Part shown: positions 23,715 to 31,973 of the stretch, piece after piece | Layout of the letters: every line of letters starts with the position of its first letter | Position numbering within the stretch: position 1 is the first letter of the stretch | Assembly (NCBI RefSeq): GCF_014207985.1 | Contig: NZ_JACHMI010000001.1 | Location: forward strand, 6,183,001-6,247,000 | DNA length: 64,000 nucleotides | Source of the DNA: Nonomuraea rubra | GTDB lineage: Bacteria; Actinomycetota; Actinomycetes; Streptosporangiales; Streptosporangiaceae | Reading direction: 5' to 3' | Made by a program: the position numbers and the translations under genes | The notes under the pieces: model-generated | Seen by the model: only the letters and a program-made list of their open reading frames with translations | The model's database searches: none | Told to the model about the DNA's origin: nothing

Positions 23715-25340
23715 GTGACTACGAAAGCGAACGTTCTCATCGTCGGCGCGGGGCCGACCGGCCTGGTGCTGGCCATCGACCTGGCACGGCGGGGAGTGAT
23801 CCCCCGGATCATCGACGCCGGGCGCGCGGACCACCGGGAGAGCCGGGCGGTGTCGATCGTGGCCAGATCGCTGGAGATGCTGGACGATCTCGGGCTGGCC
23901 CAAGCCGCCATCGAACGAGGCGTCCCGCTGCACACGCTGAACTTCTACCAGGGCACGACGACGCTGGCCGAGATGGACGTGACAGCCGTGGACTCCCCGT
24001 TCCCGCTTGACCTGTGCATCCCGCAGTGGCAGACGGTCGCGCTGCTGCGCGAGCGCGCCGAGGAGCTCGGAGTCGTCATCGAGTGGGACACCCGCCTGGT
24101 CGGGCATCAGGCCGGCGAGCACGGCGTCAGCGTGGAACTCCGGCATGGGGACGGCCCCGGCGAGCGGTGCGAAACCGCGTGGCTGATCGGCGCCGACGGT
24201 GCACACAGCACCGTGCGTGAAACGGCGGGAATCACCCGGGAGAGATCAGACCTGAAGCGGGGCTTCATCCTGGGCGACGTCGCGGTGGACTGGCCGCTCA
24301 CGCGGGACCGCTTCCACGTCTACTTCGACACCTCTGGCCTGGTGGCCGTCTTCCCCATGACCGGGGGCTACTGGCGCATCCTGGCCAGCACGCCGGACGA
24401 TCGGCCGCCGCAGAACCCGGGGCTGGACGACTTCGCCGCCTACGTCGCCGAACGCACGCCTCTGGACTCTCGCGTACGCGATCTGCAGTGGAGTTCGTCC
24501 TTCGTGGCCCGTGAGAGCCTGGCCGACCGGCTTCGCCAGGGCCGGGTCCTCCTGGCCGGCGATGCCGCGCACAGCCACAGCCCGGTGGGCGGTCAGGGCA
24601 TGAACACGGGCATGCAGGACGCCTACAACCTGGGCTGGAAACTCGCGCTCGTCGTCACCGGGCAGGCCGAGGAGTCCCTCCTGAACAGCTACGAGGCCGA
24701 ACGCTGGCCCGTGGTCAAGGCCGTGGTCGACGCGACCTCGACCACCACGAAGGTCGCCACCGGCACCACCCTGGTCGCCCGCAGGGCCAGGCGGCACGCG
24801 CTGCGCCTGCTCGGCAGGCTCAATCCCGTGCAGCAGCGGCTGTCGAACGCCTTCGGCGAACACCTCGTCCACTACCGCGACAGTGACCTCGTCTTTGAAC
24901 GCTGGCACGAGTCACAGGCCAGGGCGTGGAGCGACGTCGCCTGTACCGGACCGGAAGCCGGCGAGCTGGTTCGGGACGTCTACGTCGAGAACCGTGAGGG
25001 GCCGGTGGCACTCCGGCACCTCCTCCGGACGCCGGGCCACCACCTCGTCCTGTTCGCGGCGGACACGACGGACTCCGCCACGCTGGCCGCCTGGCAGTCC
25101 TCCGCGCGCAAGGCAATGGCCGGGCACGGCGAGGTCCATGTCATCACCCGCGGCCACCTGCCGCACGACCCCCTGGACGGAGTCTTCGCCGACCTGCGCA
25201 GCGAGGCGCACAACCGCTACGGCGTGCGCCGCCCCAGCCTGTACCTGATCCGCCCGGACAAGTACGTCGGGTACCGCGGCGACAGCGTCGACTTCGCACC
25301 CGTGAGCGACTACTTCCGTGCCCTGGGCGTCCGCCCGTGA
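23715..25340 (+). CDS. FAD-dependent aromatic monooxygenase (PHBH-fold, group A)
   Basis: A 541-aa flavoprotein hydroxylase. The N-terminal Rossmann motif is VLIVGAGPTGLVLAIDLARR; the D-G motif (GADGAHSTVRE) lies near residue 158-168; the G-D motif (LLAGDAAHSHSPVGGQGMNT) lies near 279-298, followed by MQDAYNLGWKLA. Length and the C-terminal thioredoxin-like domain resemble phenol/resorcinol-type hydroxylases and polyketide or rifampicin-type monooxygenases. It would hydroxylate an aromatic substrate with NAD(P)H and O2 in the cytoplasm. The GTG start at 23715 sits 14 bp after operator D, so expression should be strongly repressed by the adjacent TetR. Substrate not predictable. Confidence 0.92.
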   Translation: MTTKANVLIVGAGPTGLVLAIDLARRGVIPRIIDAGRADHRESRAVSIVARSLEMLDDLGLAQAAIERGVPLHTLNFYQGTTTLAEMDVTAVDSPFPLDLCIPQWQTVALLRERAEELGVVIEWDTRLVGHQAGEHGVSVELRHGDGPGERCETAWLIGADGAHSTVRETAGITRERSDLKRGFILGDVAVDWPLTRDRFHVYFDTSGLVAVFPMTGGYWRILASTPDDRPPQNPGLDDFAAYVAERTPLDSRVRDLQWSSSFVARESLADRLRQGRVLLAGDAAHSHSPVGGQGMNTGMQDAYNLGWKLALVVTGQAEESLLNSYEAERWPVVKAVVDATSTTTKVATGTTLVARRARRHALRLLGRLNPVQQRLSNAFGEHLVHYRDSDLVFERWHESQARAWSDVACTGPEAGELVRDVYVENREGPVALRHLLRTPGHHLVLFAADTTDSATLAAWQSSARKAMAGHGEVHVITRGHLPHDPLDGVFADLRSEAHNRYGVRRPSLYLIRPDKYVGYRGDSVDFAPVSDYFRALGVRP

Positions 25341-25374
25341 CACCGCATGTGAAGAAGAGGAACTGGACAACCCC

Positions 25375-25880
25375 GTGACACAAGAACCGACCGCCCCCAA
25401 AAGCCTGGCCGGAATCGGCGCGACCGCCCTGGCGTGGCTCTCCTGCGCGCCCGAGAGAGCAGCCGACCGAACCGGCTGTTCGACGACCCCTACGCGCGGC
25501 ACTTCCTCCAGGCCGTCGCCCCGGCATCCACCCCGTGGGCTGCCGGGCCTTCTCCGGCGACCGCACGTTTCCTGCAGGTCAGGACCGGCGGCGGCCTGCC
25601 TCTCGGCGACGGCGTGCACTGCGACGCGCAGTGCCGCGCCGCTCCCGGCGTCTACGCCGCCGGCGACCTCGCCTCCTGGTACGACGAGTGGCTCGGCCGC
25701 CGCCTGCGGCTGGAGAACCGGACCAACGCCGTCGACCAGGCCCAGATCATCGCGGCGAACATCCTCGGCGAAGGCCTGCCGTACACGCCGGTGCCCTACT
25801 TCTGGACCGACCACTACGACCGATGTCCAGCGTCTACCCGGGCCTTGGCCGATGAGGGCGGCACCCAGCCGGGAAGCTGA
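25375..25880 (+). pseudogene. Chimeric pseudogene: methyltransferase N-terminus joined to ferredoxin-reductase C-terminus
   Basis: The GTG at 25375 (GAGGAA upstream) starts a TIGR00027-type SAM methyltransferase N-terminus, PTAPKSLAGIGATALA. The frame then shifts near 25435 and continues RARESSRPNRLFDDPYARHF. Around 25550 the sequence changes to the C-terminal part of a ferredoxin-NAD(P) reductase: GDGVHCDAQCRAAPGVYAAG, then D-L-A-S-W-Y, RTNAVDQAQIIAANILG and PYTPVPYFWTDHYD. So two unrelated genes are fused by deletion and neither can be functional. It follows the monooxygenase by 34 bp; the reductase half may once have been its redox partner. Confidence 0.8.
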
Positions 25881-25901
25881 TGGCCCCATCTCGGGCGGCG
25901 A

Positions 25902-26185
25902 TCATCCGGGCTGAGCGCTGATGGGCACCACGGCGATCGTCGCCTCGGCGGAGGATCCGGGCACGAGACGGATGGAGTCGCCCGGCTGAGCTGAGGCGAG
26001 CTCGTGAGGATCGGTGGCGTCATGGTGATCTCCGACCAGGTGGTGCGGACTTTCTCACCGTCCAGGAGCCGCGCGAGCTGGATGAAATCGCCGATCTGCT
26101 CGGGGCTGATCTCGTCCAGGCCGGGGATGGTCACGCGGTGGAAGGTATGGGCCTGCACGATGAGCAGCGCCTGCAGGAGAACCAC
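25902..26185 (-). pseudogene. Frameshifted gene of unknown function
   Basis: The minus strand shows strong third-position GC through FHRVTIPGLDEISPEQIGDF, then IQLARLLDGEKVRTTWSEIT. Near 26015 the frame shifts and a second coding-like stretch (HELASAQPGDSIRLVPGSSA, then EATIAVVPI) runs to a TGA at 25902-25904. I do not recognise the family. Upstream of 26185 the sequence (26186-26448) shows no clear start or domain. Confidence 0.45.
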
Positions 26186-26448
26186 GCTTCACCACTGCGC
26201 GGGACACAACCCTGCTCTCCCCGGCGTGAACGACCGCGCCGGGGATTGGGCCACCTGATGCTGAGCGTGGGACGGTAGCCACGGTCGCGAGAAATGATTC
26301 GTCTCCGCTGCCCCAAGAGCACCTGGACGATGTGGGGCGGCATCCCGCTCAAGATTGCCTCGGTCGTAAATATCCGCCGGAAGTCGTGAGGCGAGAATTT
26401 TAATGGCTACCCTGAGGCGTCTTTGAAGTTGGCGAACACCAGCAGCGT

Positions 26449-27058
26449 TCAGGACAGATCGAATCGTTTGTGCGTAATCGCGTGATTGCGCCCTCCCGCT
26501 CGATATTGAAATAGGCGAGGCATCGGGTCGTTCCAGATTTTCTCATGGACGTTGTATGCGGCAACCAGCGGGACTGCACCCGTGTCTCCGCAAACCCGAG
26601 AGACTATCGTAGCGAGCACATCAGCGAGTTCGACGGCCACCCAGGCCCAGAAAGACCGATGTTCGGCCATCAAGAACTGTCGACGTGTCCCAGTGGAGTC
26701 GTAGGCCCAGTTGCTGCCATCCGCCAGGCCAGGGTTTTGGACAACCTTGACATATGCCTCGCCTAGGACAGTGAAAGCTTCGCCAGGTGCCGCCTTGCGT
26801 AATGCGGCTAAGCGCGTCTGCGCATCCACGTGCCGGTGGCGAGCGATTTGCGCCAGGGCCGCGATGGTCGGCAGTCGTTCGCGAGTCCGCTGGTCCATAC
26901 GTGCCCTGCGGCTCGCGTCCCCGCTTCTTGATGGAGAGCTCAGCTGCAGTTATTGGGCAGGGGGCGGCCCACTGCCCCCAACGGTCAGGGTCTTCGACGG
27001 CCCACTGGGCGATATCGAGGTAGAAGCCACGAACGCTGGTCAGCACGTCGATGGTCAT
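26449..27058 (-). pseudogene. Site-specific integrase (tyrosine recombinase) remnant, frameshift plus deletion
   Basis: From the ATG at 27058: MTIDVLTSVRGFYLDIAQWA, then W-A-A-P-C-P-I, as in large actinobacterial transposon integrases. The frame shifts near 26920 and continues RMDQRTRERLPTIAALAQIA in another frame. Further on, ELADVLATIVSRV and VPLVAAYNVHEKIWNDPMPR match a much later part of the same family (S-P-E-L-A-D-V-L, L-F-Q-R-R), so the central block with the first catalytic arginine is gone. It is AT-richer than neighbouring genes. Dead. Confidence 0.65.
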
Positions 27059-27061
27059 CTG

Positions 27062-27430
27062 GGGTAGTTAGCCTCTTCCCACAGGCCATAGCTATATGAT
27101 CTTGTCAGCCATGTAAGGCAAGCAGGCTGGCTGTTCCCGCTCAGCGGCTGGCGGCTGGCCCCTGGACAGGGGCTGAGTGGCTGGCGCAGGAGGTCTTCAA
27201 CAACACCGGCAGGACGGACATCCTCATCCGCGTACTGGACACGCTGCGTATCGAGTTCGGACGTATTGATAGTTCCGAAGCGCCGAACACGGCGAATGAC
27301 CGAGCGGATCAGCTCGCGCTATCCGCGGCATGAGCGGACGGGCTGTCCTTGCGAAAACCATTGGTGCCCGGCTTGCTCCTCTGATGGACTGACGTCCCGC
27401 CGTGAGTCTGCTGTGACGGAGGTAGTGGTT
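27062..27430. other. Intergenic stretch with a nuclease-like fragment
   Basis: At about 27172-27234 the plus strand reads AEWLAQEVFNNTGRTDILIR, resembling the start of a PD-(D/E)xK-type region seen in small actinobacterial nuclease-like proteins; it breaks off immediately after. The rest has no recognisable gene. GGAGG at 27418-27422 belongs to the methyltransferase downstream. Confidence 0.35.
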
Positions 27431-28186
27431 GTGACGGAATATGACGTGCTTGCCGAGGTGTACGAATGGCTCATCTCGGATGCAAAGTTGCCTCCCGCCG
27501 AGTTCGCCGCGTCGTTCGATGACGTCCTCAGTCTCCTGCCGTCGAACGCTCACGTTCTCGACTGTTCGTGCGGAACCGGACAGTTGGCGGTTGGCCTGGC
27601 CGGTCGTGGCATGCAGGTTGTCGCAACTGACGCCAGCGAAGCGATGGTTCGCCGGACTGCAGAGCTGTCTGAGGAGTTCGGGGCCTCCGTCCGGGCCGTG
27701 CGGGCGAACTGGGAAGAGTTGCCCGATCATTTCGAGGACGACACGTTCGACATGGTGTTCTGCGTTGGCAACTCGCTTCACCATGCCGCGGGCGCGACAG
27801 GCAGGGCTGCTGCTCTGGAGTCGATGTCACGGCTTCTGCGCCCTGGCGGGCGCTTGGTGCTCACATCCCGCACTTGGGAACTCGTGAGGGCCAGAGGTTC
27901 CCGGCTGGACATCAGGGACCGACTTGTCCGACGAAACGGTCGCGATGCCGTCGTGGTCTACCGCTGGGAGATTGCACCGCGTTGGGAGGATGAGCACCAC
28001 ATCGAGATTGCGATCGCCCAAGTTGATGCCACTGGGCTGGTTCTTGTCCGCTCGGAACTGCTGTCCTGCTGGCCCTACCGGTACGAGGAACTCGAAGTCG
28101 AGCTGCACCGGGTCGGACTCCGGACGGAAGTGAGCACGTTCGATCTTGAGGCCGAGAACTACATGGTGTTCGCGAGCAAGGTATAG
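27431..28186 (+). CDS. Class I SAM-dependent methyltransferase
   Basis: A 251-aa Rossmann-fold methyltransferase. Motif I is HVLDCSCGTGQLAVGLAGRG (near residue 39-58), with the acidic loop VVATDASEAMV after it, motif post-II around RAVRANWEELPD, and motif IV DMVFCVGNSLHHA. C-terminal beta strands end YMVFASKV. It resembles glycine/sarcosine-type or methyltransferase-11/25 family enzymes; substrate unknown. The GTG at 27431 is chosen because GGAGG lies eight bases upstream; GTG 27413 is an alternative. GC content is slightly lower than that of the core genes, and it sits in a decayed region, so it may have arrived by transfer. Confidence 0.88.
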   Translation: MTEYDVLAEVYEWLISDAKLPPAEFAASFDDVLSLLPSNAHVLDCSCGTGQLAVGLAGRGMQVVATDASEAMVRRTAELSEEFGASVRAVRANWEELPDHFEDDTFDMVFCVGNSLHHAAGATGRAAALESMSRLLRPGGRLVLTSRTWELVRARGSRLDIRDRLVRRNGRDAVVVYRWEIAPRWEDEHHIEIAIAQVDATGLVLVRSELLSCWPYRYEELEVELHRVGLRTEVSTFDLEAENYMVFASKV

Positions 28187-28207
28187 ACTCCGGGCTCTCA
28201 ATCCCTG

Positions 28208-28615
28208 ATGGGACCGCGCGGTTGCTCGCAGGACGCTTGCGCCCTCTCATCGCCTGGAAATGTGGACGAGGCCGAGCGGCAGCTCCTTGCCGAGCTGGCT
28301 GCCAGGACCGCGGGCCTGGTTACCAACCTGCAGCGTGAACGGGACCGGCTCCGGGCGGCCGGGGAGAACACGGCCTGGCTGGATCGGATGCTTCACGAGA
28401 CGAAACCACTAGCTGCCGCCACTCACGATCTCGTGATCTTCGGGGCCATTCGTGCGGTGATCGAGCGTCATGGCGGCGGGCCATACCCGGCTGAGGACCT
28501 GGCGGCCCTCGCTGGAGTGAGCGTCGAAGACGCGCAGCGAGTGCTGGAGCAGATGGTCCGTCACGGCCTGGCCACTCCGCCCGGCGGGAAGCCGCCGGGC
28601 GCGCCGCCATCTTGA
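28208..28615 (+). CDS. Small hypothetical protein with a helix-turn-helix-like C-terminus
   Basis: 135 aa from ATG 28208 (GTG 28262 is a plausible alternative, giving 117 aa). Helical throughout: a charged N-terminal helix (DEAERQLLAELAARTAGLVT), then HDLVIFGAIRAVIERHGGGP and a winged-helix-like segment (AEDLAALAGVSVEDAQRVLE followed by Q-M-V-R-H-G-L). This resembles a small DNA-binding or accessory protein. The last codons form a GC-rich hairpin (28579-28600) that may double as the terminator. Family unknown. Confidence 0.5.
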   Translation: MGPRGCSQDACALSSPGNVDEAERQLLAELAARTAGLVTNLQRERDRLRAAGENTAWLDRMLHETKPLAAATHDLVIFGAIRAVIERHGGGPYPAEDLAALAGVSVEDAQRVLEQMVRHGLATPPGGKPPGAPPS

Positions 28616-28696
28616 TCGGCAGATGCCTCGGTCAAGCAGGCCGGGCCTGTGGGGCCGCAAGTGATGGGGCGGGCGATTCGAAGGGGCTTTGATCCA

Positions 28697-28816
28697 GAAC
28701 CGAAGACCGCGTCCCGCCAGCGGCTCTCCCTCGTAGCGAGGGACTAGATGGCAATGATCATTGGCGACTACGATTTCCGGCTCGATCTTCGGAAGACAAA
28801 AGGGGCAGTCCGGCAT
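28697..28816 (-). pseudogene. HIT-family protein N-terminal fragment
   Basis: From an ATG at 28816: MPDCPFCLPKIEPEIVVAND, then HLVPRYEGEPLAGRG. The C-P-F-C start and following strands are those of HIT nucleotide hydrolases, but homology ends after about 40 residues and the H-x-H-x-H motif is absent. Compare the intact HIT gene at 37226. Confidence 0.5.
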
Positions 28817-28893
28817 TCGATCATCATGCTCGATGCTCCTCGGGGCTGCCTCTCAGGTGCGTATGTCCTGCGTCGTCCGGATCGAGTGATGCC

Positions 28894-29525
28894 TCAGGCC
28901 AGGAGACCCAGGGTTTCCGGCGTTTCCCAGGCCGTCAGCTGCCGATCGGGGTCGGTTTCCTGGTGTGCAAACTGGTTGATCAGCTCGGCGAGGGCGCTTG
29001 CCGATCCTGCCTGGAGAGGGCCTGCAGGAGGGCGATCACCTGGGCCAGCAGGCTGGTGTTCTCCTGCCGGACCACCTGTGGGCCGACCTTGTCGAGGCCG
29101 GCGACCTTGGTGATGCACTCGTCGGCGGCTTGAGCCACATCGATTCGAACTCCGTGCGCGCGATCGAGTGGAGGTTGCCGGCCTCGAAACCGGTGGCGCG
29201 GTGCATGTCCTTGACCGATGCCATCGCCGCTCGTGCGGCGGCCATCGCGTCGCGGGGCGCTGAGCTCATCGCCGTTTCCGTGGCGCATGTAGCGGGTGAC
29301 GAAGACCCGGCGCCGGGCCGGGTCGGTCGAGGGCATGAACCTTTCCAGGCGGTCGCCCCGGTTGGCCGCGATCTGGCGGACGACCGGGATGGCCCGCCGC
29401 AGCCGGTGACCGTTGGGGAGGCCGACGCCGGCGGCGATGTCGGCGTAGCCGACCTCGCTCCCGTGGTTGCTGCGCAGCCAGATCATCACGTCCGCGACGT
29501 CGAGCTCGGCCTGCGTCCAACCCAT
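28894..29525 (-). pseudogene. Unknown gene with at least three frameshifts (copy 2 of 2)
   Basis: Reading through shifts: MGWTQAELDVADVMIWLRSN, then GYADIAAGVGLPNGHRLRRA (a winged-helix-like segment) and PSTDPARRRVFVTRYMRHGN; shift near 29268; RDAMAAARAAMASVKDMHRA and HSIARTEF; shift near 29130; VAQAADECITKVAGLDKVGP and VVRQENTSLLAQVIALLQAL; shift near 29008; ALAELINQFAHQETDPDRQL and T-A-W-E-T-P-E-T-L-G-L-L-A-stop. The ancestral protein was about 205 aa. Family unknown. The middle matches copy 1 at 21868-22140. Confidence 0.7.
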
Positions 29526-29642
29526 CGCGTCACGCCGCGGCCTCGGCGGCAGGGCCAGCCCAGCGCAGTGGCGATCGACTGCACGATGGCGTGTTGATTG
29601 TCGCGGCTCATGCGCAGGGACGCCGGGGTGATGGTCACGACC

Positions 29643-29740
29643 GCCGTCCGGTGTTCGACGTGGCCGTGGACCTCACGAACGCGGATGGTGCCGTGGTCGC
29701 GGCGCTGACCGTGACGTGGACGCTGAAGCCCAGGGCTTGA
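29643..29740 (+). pseudogene. Possible hotdog-thioesterase C-terminal fragment
   Basis: The plus strand reads PVFDVAVDLTNADGAVVAAL then T-V-T-W-T-L-K-P-R and a stop, resembling the last two strands of PaaI/DUF4442-type thioesterases. The piece is too short to be sure, and the minus strand here also has an open frame. Confidence 0.25.
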
Positions 29741-29772
29741 CGTCCTGGCCCGATCATGGTCCATGATCAGGC

Positions 29773-30618
29773 ATGAACGCCTTAATCCGGGCGGCCCTGG
29801 TGGGGGCCGTGATCGGGATCGCGGAAGCCGCCCTGGCGCAACAAGTGGATGACAACATCCTCGTGTTCCTGGCGATGCTGGCCATGCCCGTGCCCGCGGG
29901 CACGCTGCTGACCCTCTGGGGCAGGCTGCCCTTGTGGTGGCTGATCTCGATCCTGGGACCGGTCTTCGTCGTCATGGGCTTCATCGCGGCTCCGCTCCCG
30001 CCCGCCGAGATCGCGGAGATGGGCGGGTGGGGCAGCCTTCTGGCCTTCATGGGGATAGGAGCGGTCGGCTACCTGCTCGCCGGGGCCACGGCGCTGCCGC
30101 TGCGCATGCCGACGCGCCTGACCACCATCGGGACGGTCCTCACCCTCGGCATCGCCGCCGTCCTGGGAGAAAGACCCCTCACGGCGCTGGTCGCCGCACA
30201 GACGATGGCGCGCGAACACGTGCCCGTCATCGCCACCGACCAGCCGGAATACCGTCTCGACTCCGTCGACGAGGAGGAAGGGATCCTCTTCCTCCACTAC
30301 GAGCGCCGACGCGACGGTCTGGAGGTGGCCGTCACCGTCCAGGCACAATATGGGCTGACGGCCGAGCAGGCTTGCGGCTCCGGGGTGCGGGGCGCGTGCA
30401 AGGAAGTGGCCCCGGGGATCTGGGGCGACCACGTGGACCTGGGCTCAACGCTGGTCACCGTACGGGAGAACGCGCTCACGGAGGTGACAGGCGAACTGGC
30501 GACAAAGGACGACCTGCTCGCGATGCTGCGGGACATGCGCCCGATGAACGCGTGGGAGCTGGCCTGGCTGGCGCTGAAGGACAGCTCCCACGACCAGGAG
30601 ATGATCGTCGCGGAGTGA
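29773..30618 (+). CDS. Membrane protein with a C-terminal soluble domain, function unknown
   Basis: 281 aa. Residues 1-140 contain about five hydrophobic helices (4-23, 29-48, 54-74, 88-108, 115-135). Residues 145-281 form a soluble domain with a regular strand/helix pattern (VIATDQPEYRLDSVDEEEGI; LEVAVTVQAQYGL) and a cysteine pair C-G-S-G-V-R-G-A-C near 201-209 that could be a disulphide if the domain lies outside. The layout is like small actinobacterial four/five-TM proteins with an extracytoplasmic sensor-like tail; no named family recognised. ATG 29773 has only a weak CAGG upstream. Stands alone. Confidence 0.75.
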   Translation: MNALIRAALVGAVIGIAEAALAQQVDDNILVFLAMLAMPVPAGTLLTLWGRLPLWWLISILGPVFVVMGFIAAPLPPAEIAEMGGWGSLLAFMGIGAVGYLLAGATALPLRMPTRLTTIGTVLTLGIAAVLGERPLTALVAAQTMAREHVPVIATDQPEYRLDSVDEEEGILFLHYERRRDGLEVAVTVQAQYGLTAEQACGSGVRGACKEVAPGIWGDHVDLGSTLVTVRENALTEVTGELATKDDLLAMLRDMRPMNAWELAWLALKDSSHDQEMIVAE

Positions 30619-31648
30619 GGCGTCCGGGGCGTCCCGCGCGAGTCACGGCGAGTCACGGCGAGGCGCGGTGACGGCGCAAGGGCGTCGTCAGGTGACCGTG
30701 ACGGTCATCGGGCGTTGTCCGTGACCAGCCTTGCGGTGACGGCTCAGGGGGCGTCGTTCGTGACCGGCTCGCGGCGGGGCGCCGACGGGTCGTCCGTGAT
30801 GGTTTCGCGGTTGTCCGGGGTGCCCTCGCGGCTGGCCGGCAGACGGCGCAGCGACTCCAGACGCGCCGGGCCGGCGTTGCCCGCCTTCACCCACGCGTCC
30901 AGCGCGCAGCCCTCACCCAGGTGCGTGCAGCCCTTGGGGGTCGGTGGCGTGGCTTCAGCCGGCCGATGCCTCCGGGGTAGGGGTTCCCGAGCGCGACGAC
31001 GACGTCCAGCAGCGCCCTGTACAGCTGCCTCGACCAGGCCACGCGTCAAGACCGTCGCGAGGCCGAAACCACAACCACGACCTCTTCCACGACGGTCTTG
31101 ACACATCAACTCCTCTAGGGAATCAGCCGAGGGACTGCAGGCGATCCATCTCCTCGTCGGAGCCTCAGTGTTCCGGCGGACACGTTTGCGGCGAGGTGGC
31201 CCGGATTCCCGGTGGCCGGAATGGCCAGCACGCGTGGCCCTTGCCCCAGCGTCCAGGCCAGCCCACCGTGATGCGCCGCGGCACCCCTACCAGCTGCGCG
31301 ACGTCGACGACCGGCCCATCACCCCCCGAACAGGCCAGGGCCATCATCGCCGAGCGATGGACGGTCCCCGACGAGGTCCGCAACCGCCGCAGCCGCAGGA
31401 AAACCCCGGCATACAAGACGAGGAAAGCTCCTCACCAGATGAGGACGTGCTCGACATCGCCCGCGCGCACGGCGCAACCCCCGCGCAAATCCGGACGGAG
31501 CATCAGCCCGCTGGAAGCGGGTGATTCGCCGGCAGGACCTGGTTGTTCCAGGGCCGGTTCAATCACGTGCGGCACAGGCTGCCATGGCAAGCCGGAAACG
31601 CATCCTGTGTACGCTGGCCACGGCCGCCCTGCTGGTGGCGGGCTCCAC
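30619..31648. other. 1-kb stretch of decayed DNA
   Basis: Begins with short GAGTCACGGC repeats (30640-30660). On the minus strand at about 30920-30800, GCTHLGEGCALDAWVKAGNA then G-P-A-R-L-E-S-L-R-R-L resembles the cysteine/histidine tail of the ribosome-associated GTPase RsgA, but no GTPase domain is present. No intact gene was found in the rest; the frames around 31190-31540 are of unknown origin. Confidence 0.4.
31045..31102. repeat. Perfect 13-bp inverted repeat with 32-bp spacer
   Basis: GTCAAGACCGTCG (31045-31057) and CGACGGTCTTGAC (31090-31102) are exact inverted copies. The spacer is AC-rich. It could be a stem-loop, a miniature-element end pair or a terminator; context (decayed DNA) does not decide. 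Confidence 0.55.
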
Positions 31649-31973
31649 GTGGCAGTCCGGGCCGCTGCCCGCCATCGAGGCCGAGCCCATGAAACGCGCC
31701 GCGCCGGTGTCGTTGCGCAGCCAGTAGGCGCCCTCGGGCAGACCCGAGCCGGCCTTGTAACCCGCTCCCTCGGGCAGCTCCGTGACGGTGGCGGGGATGC
31801 CGACGACGGCCCAGTGCCAGAACCCTGAGCCGGTCGGCGCGTCCGGGTCGAAGACCGTCACGGCGTAGCTCTTCGCCCCCTCCGGGGCCGCCACTCCAGG
31901 AGAGCTGAGCCGCGCCTTCCCGCAGGCCAGAATGGGTGCCGAAGGAGAGCCCGCGAGGGTCGTTAGCGTACAT
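31649..31973 (-). pseudogene. YbhB/YbcL-type PEBP protein, frameshifted and truncated
   Basis: From ATG 31973: [20 protein letters not shown] then [10 protein letters not shown], shift near 31880, then [40 protein letters not shown] and S-G-L-P-E-G-A. These are the D-P-D-A-P and G-x-H-W core motifs of phosphatidylethanolamine-binding proteins. Homology stops near 31649 before the last third. The ATG overlaps the end of the ArsR-type gene by 11 bp, so the two were once translationally coupled. Confidence 0.8.
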
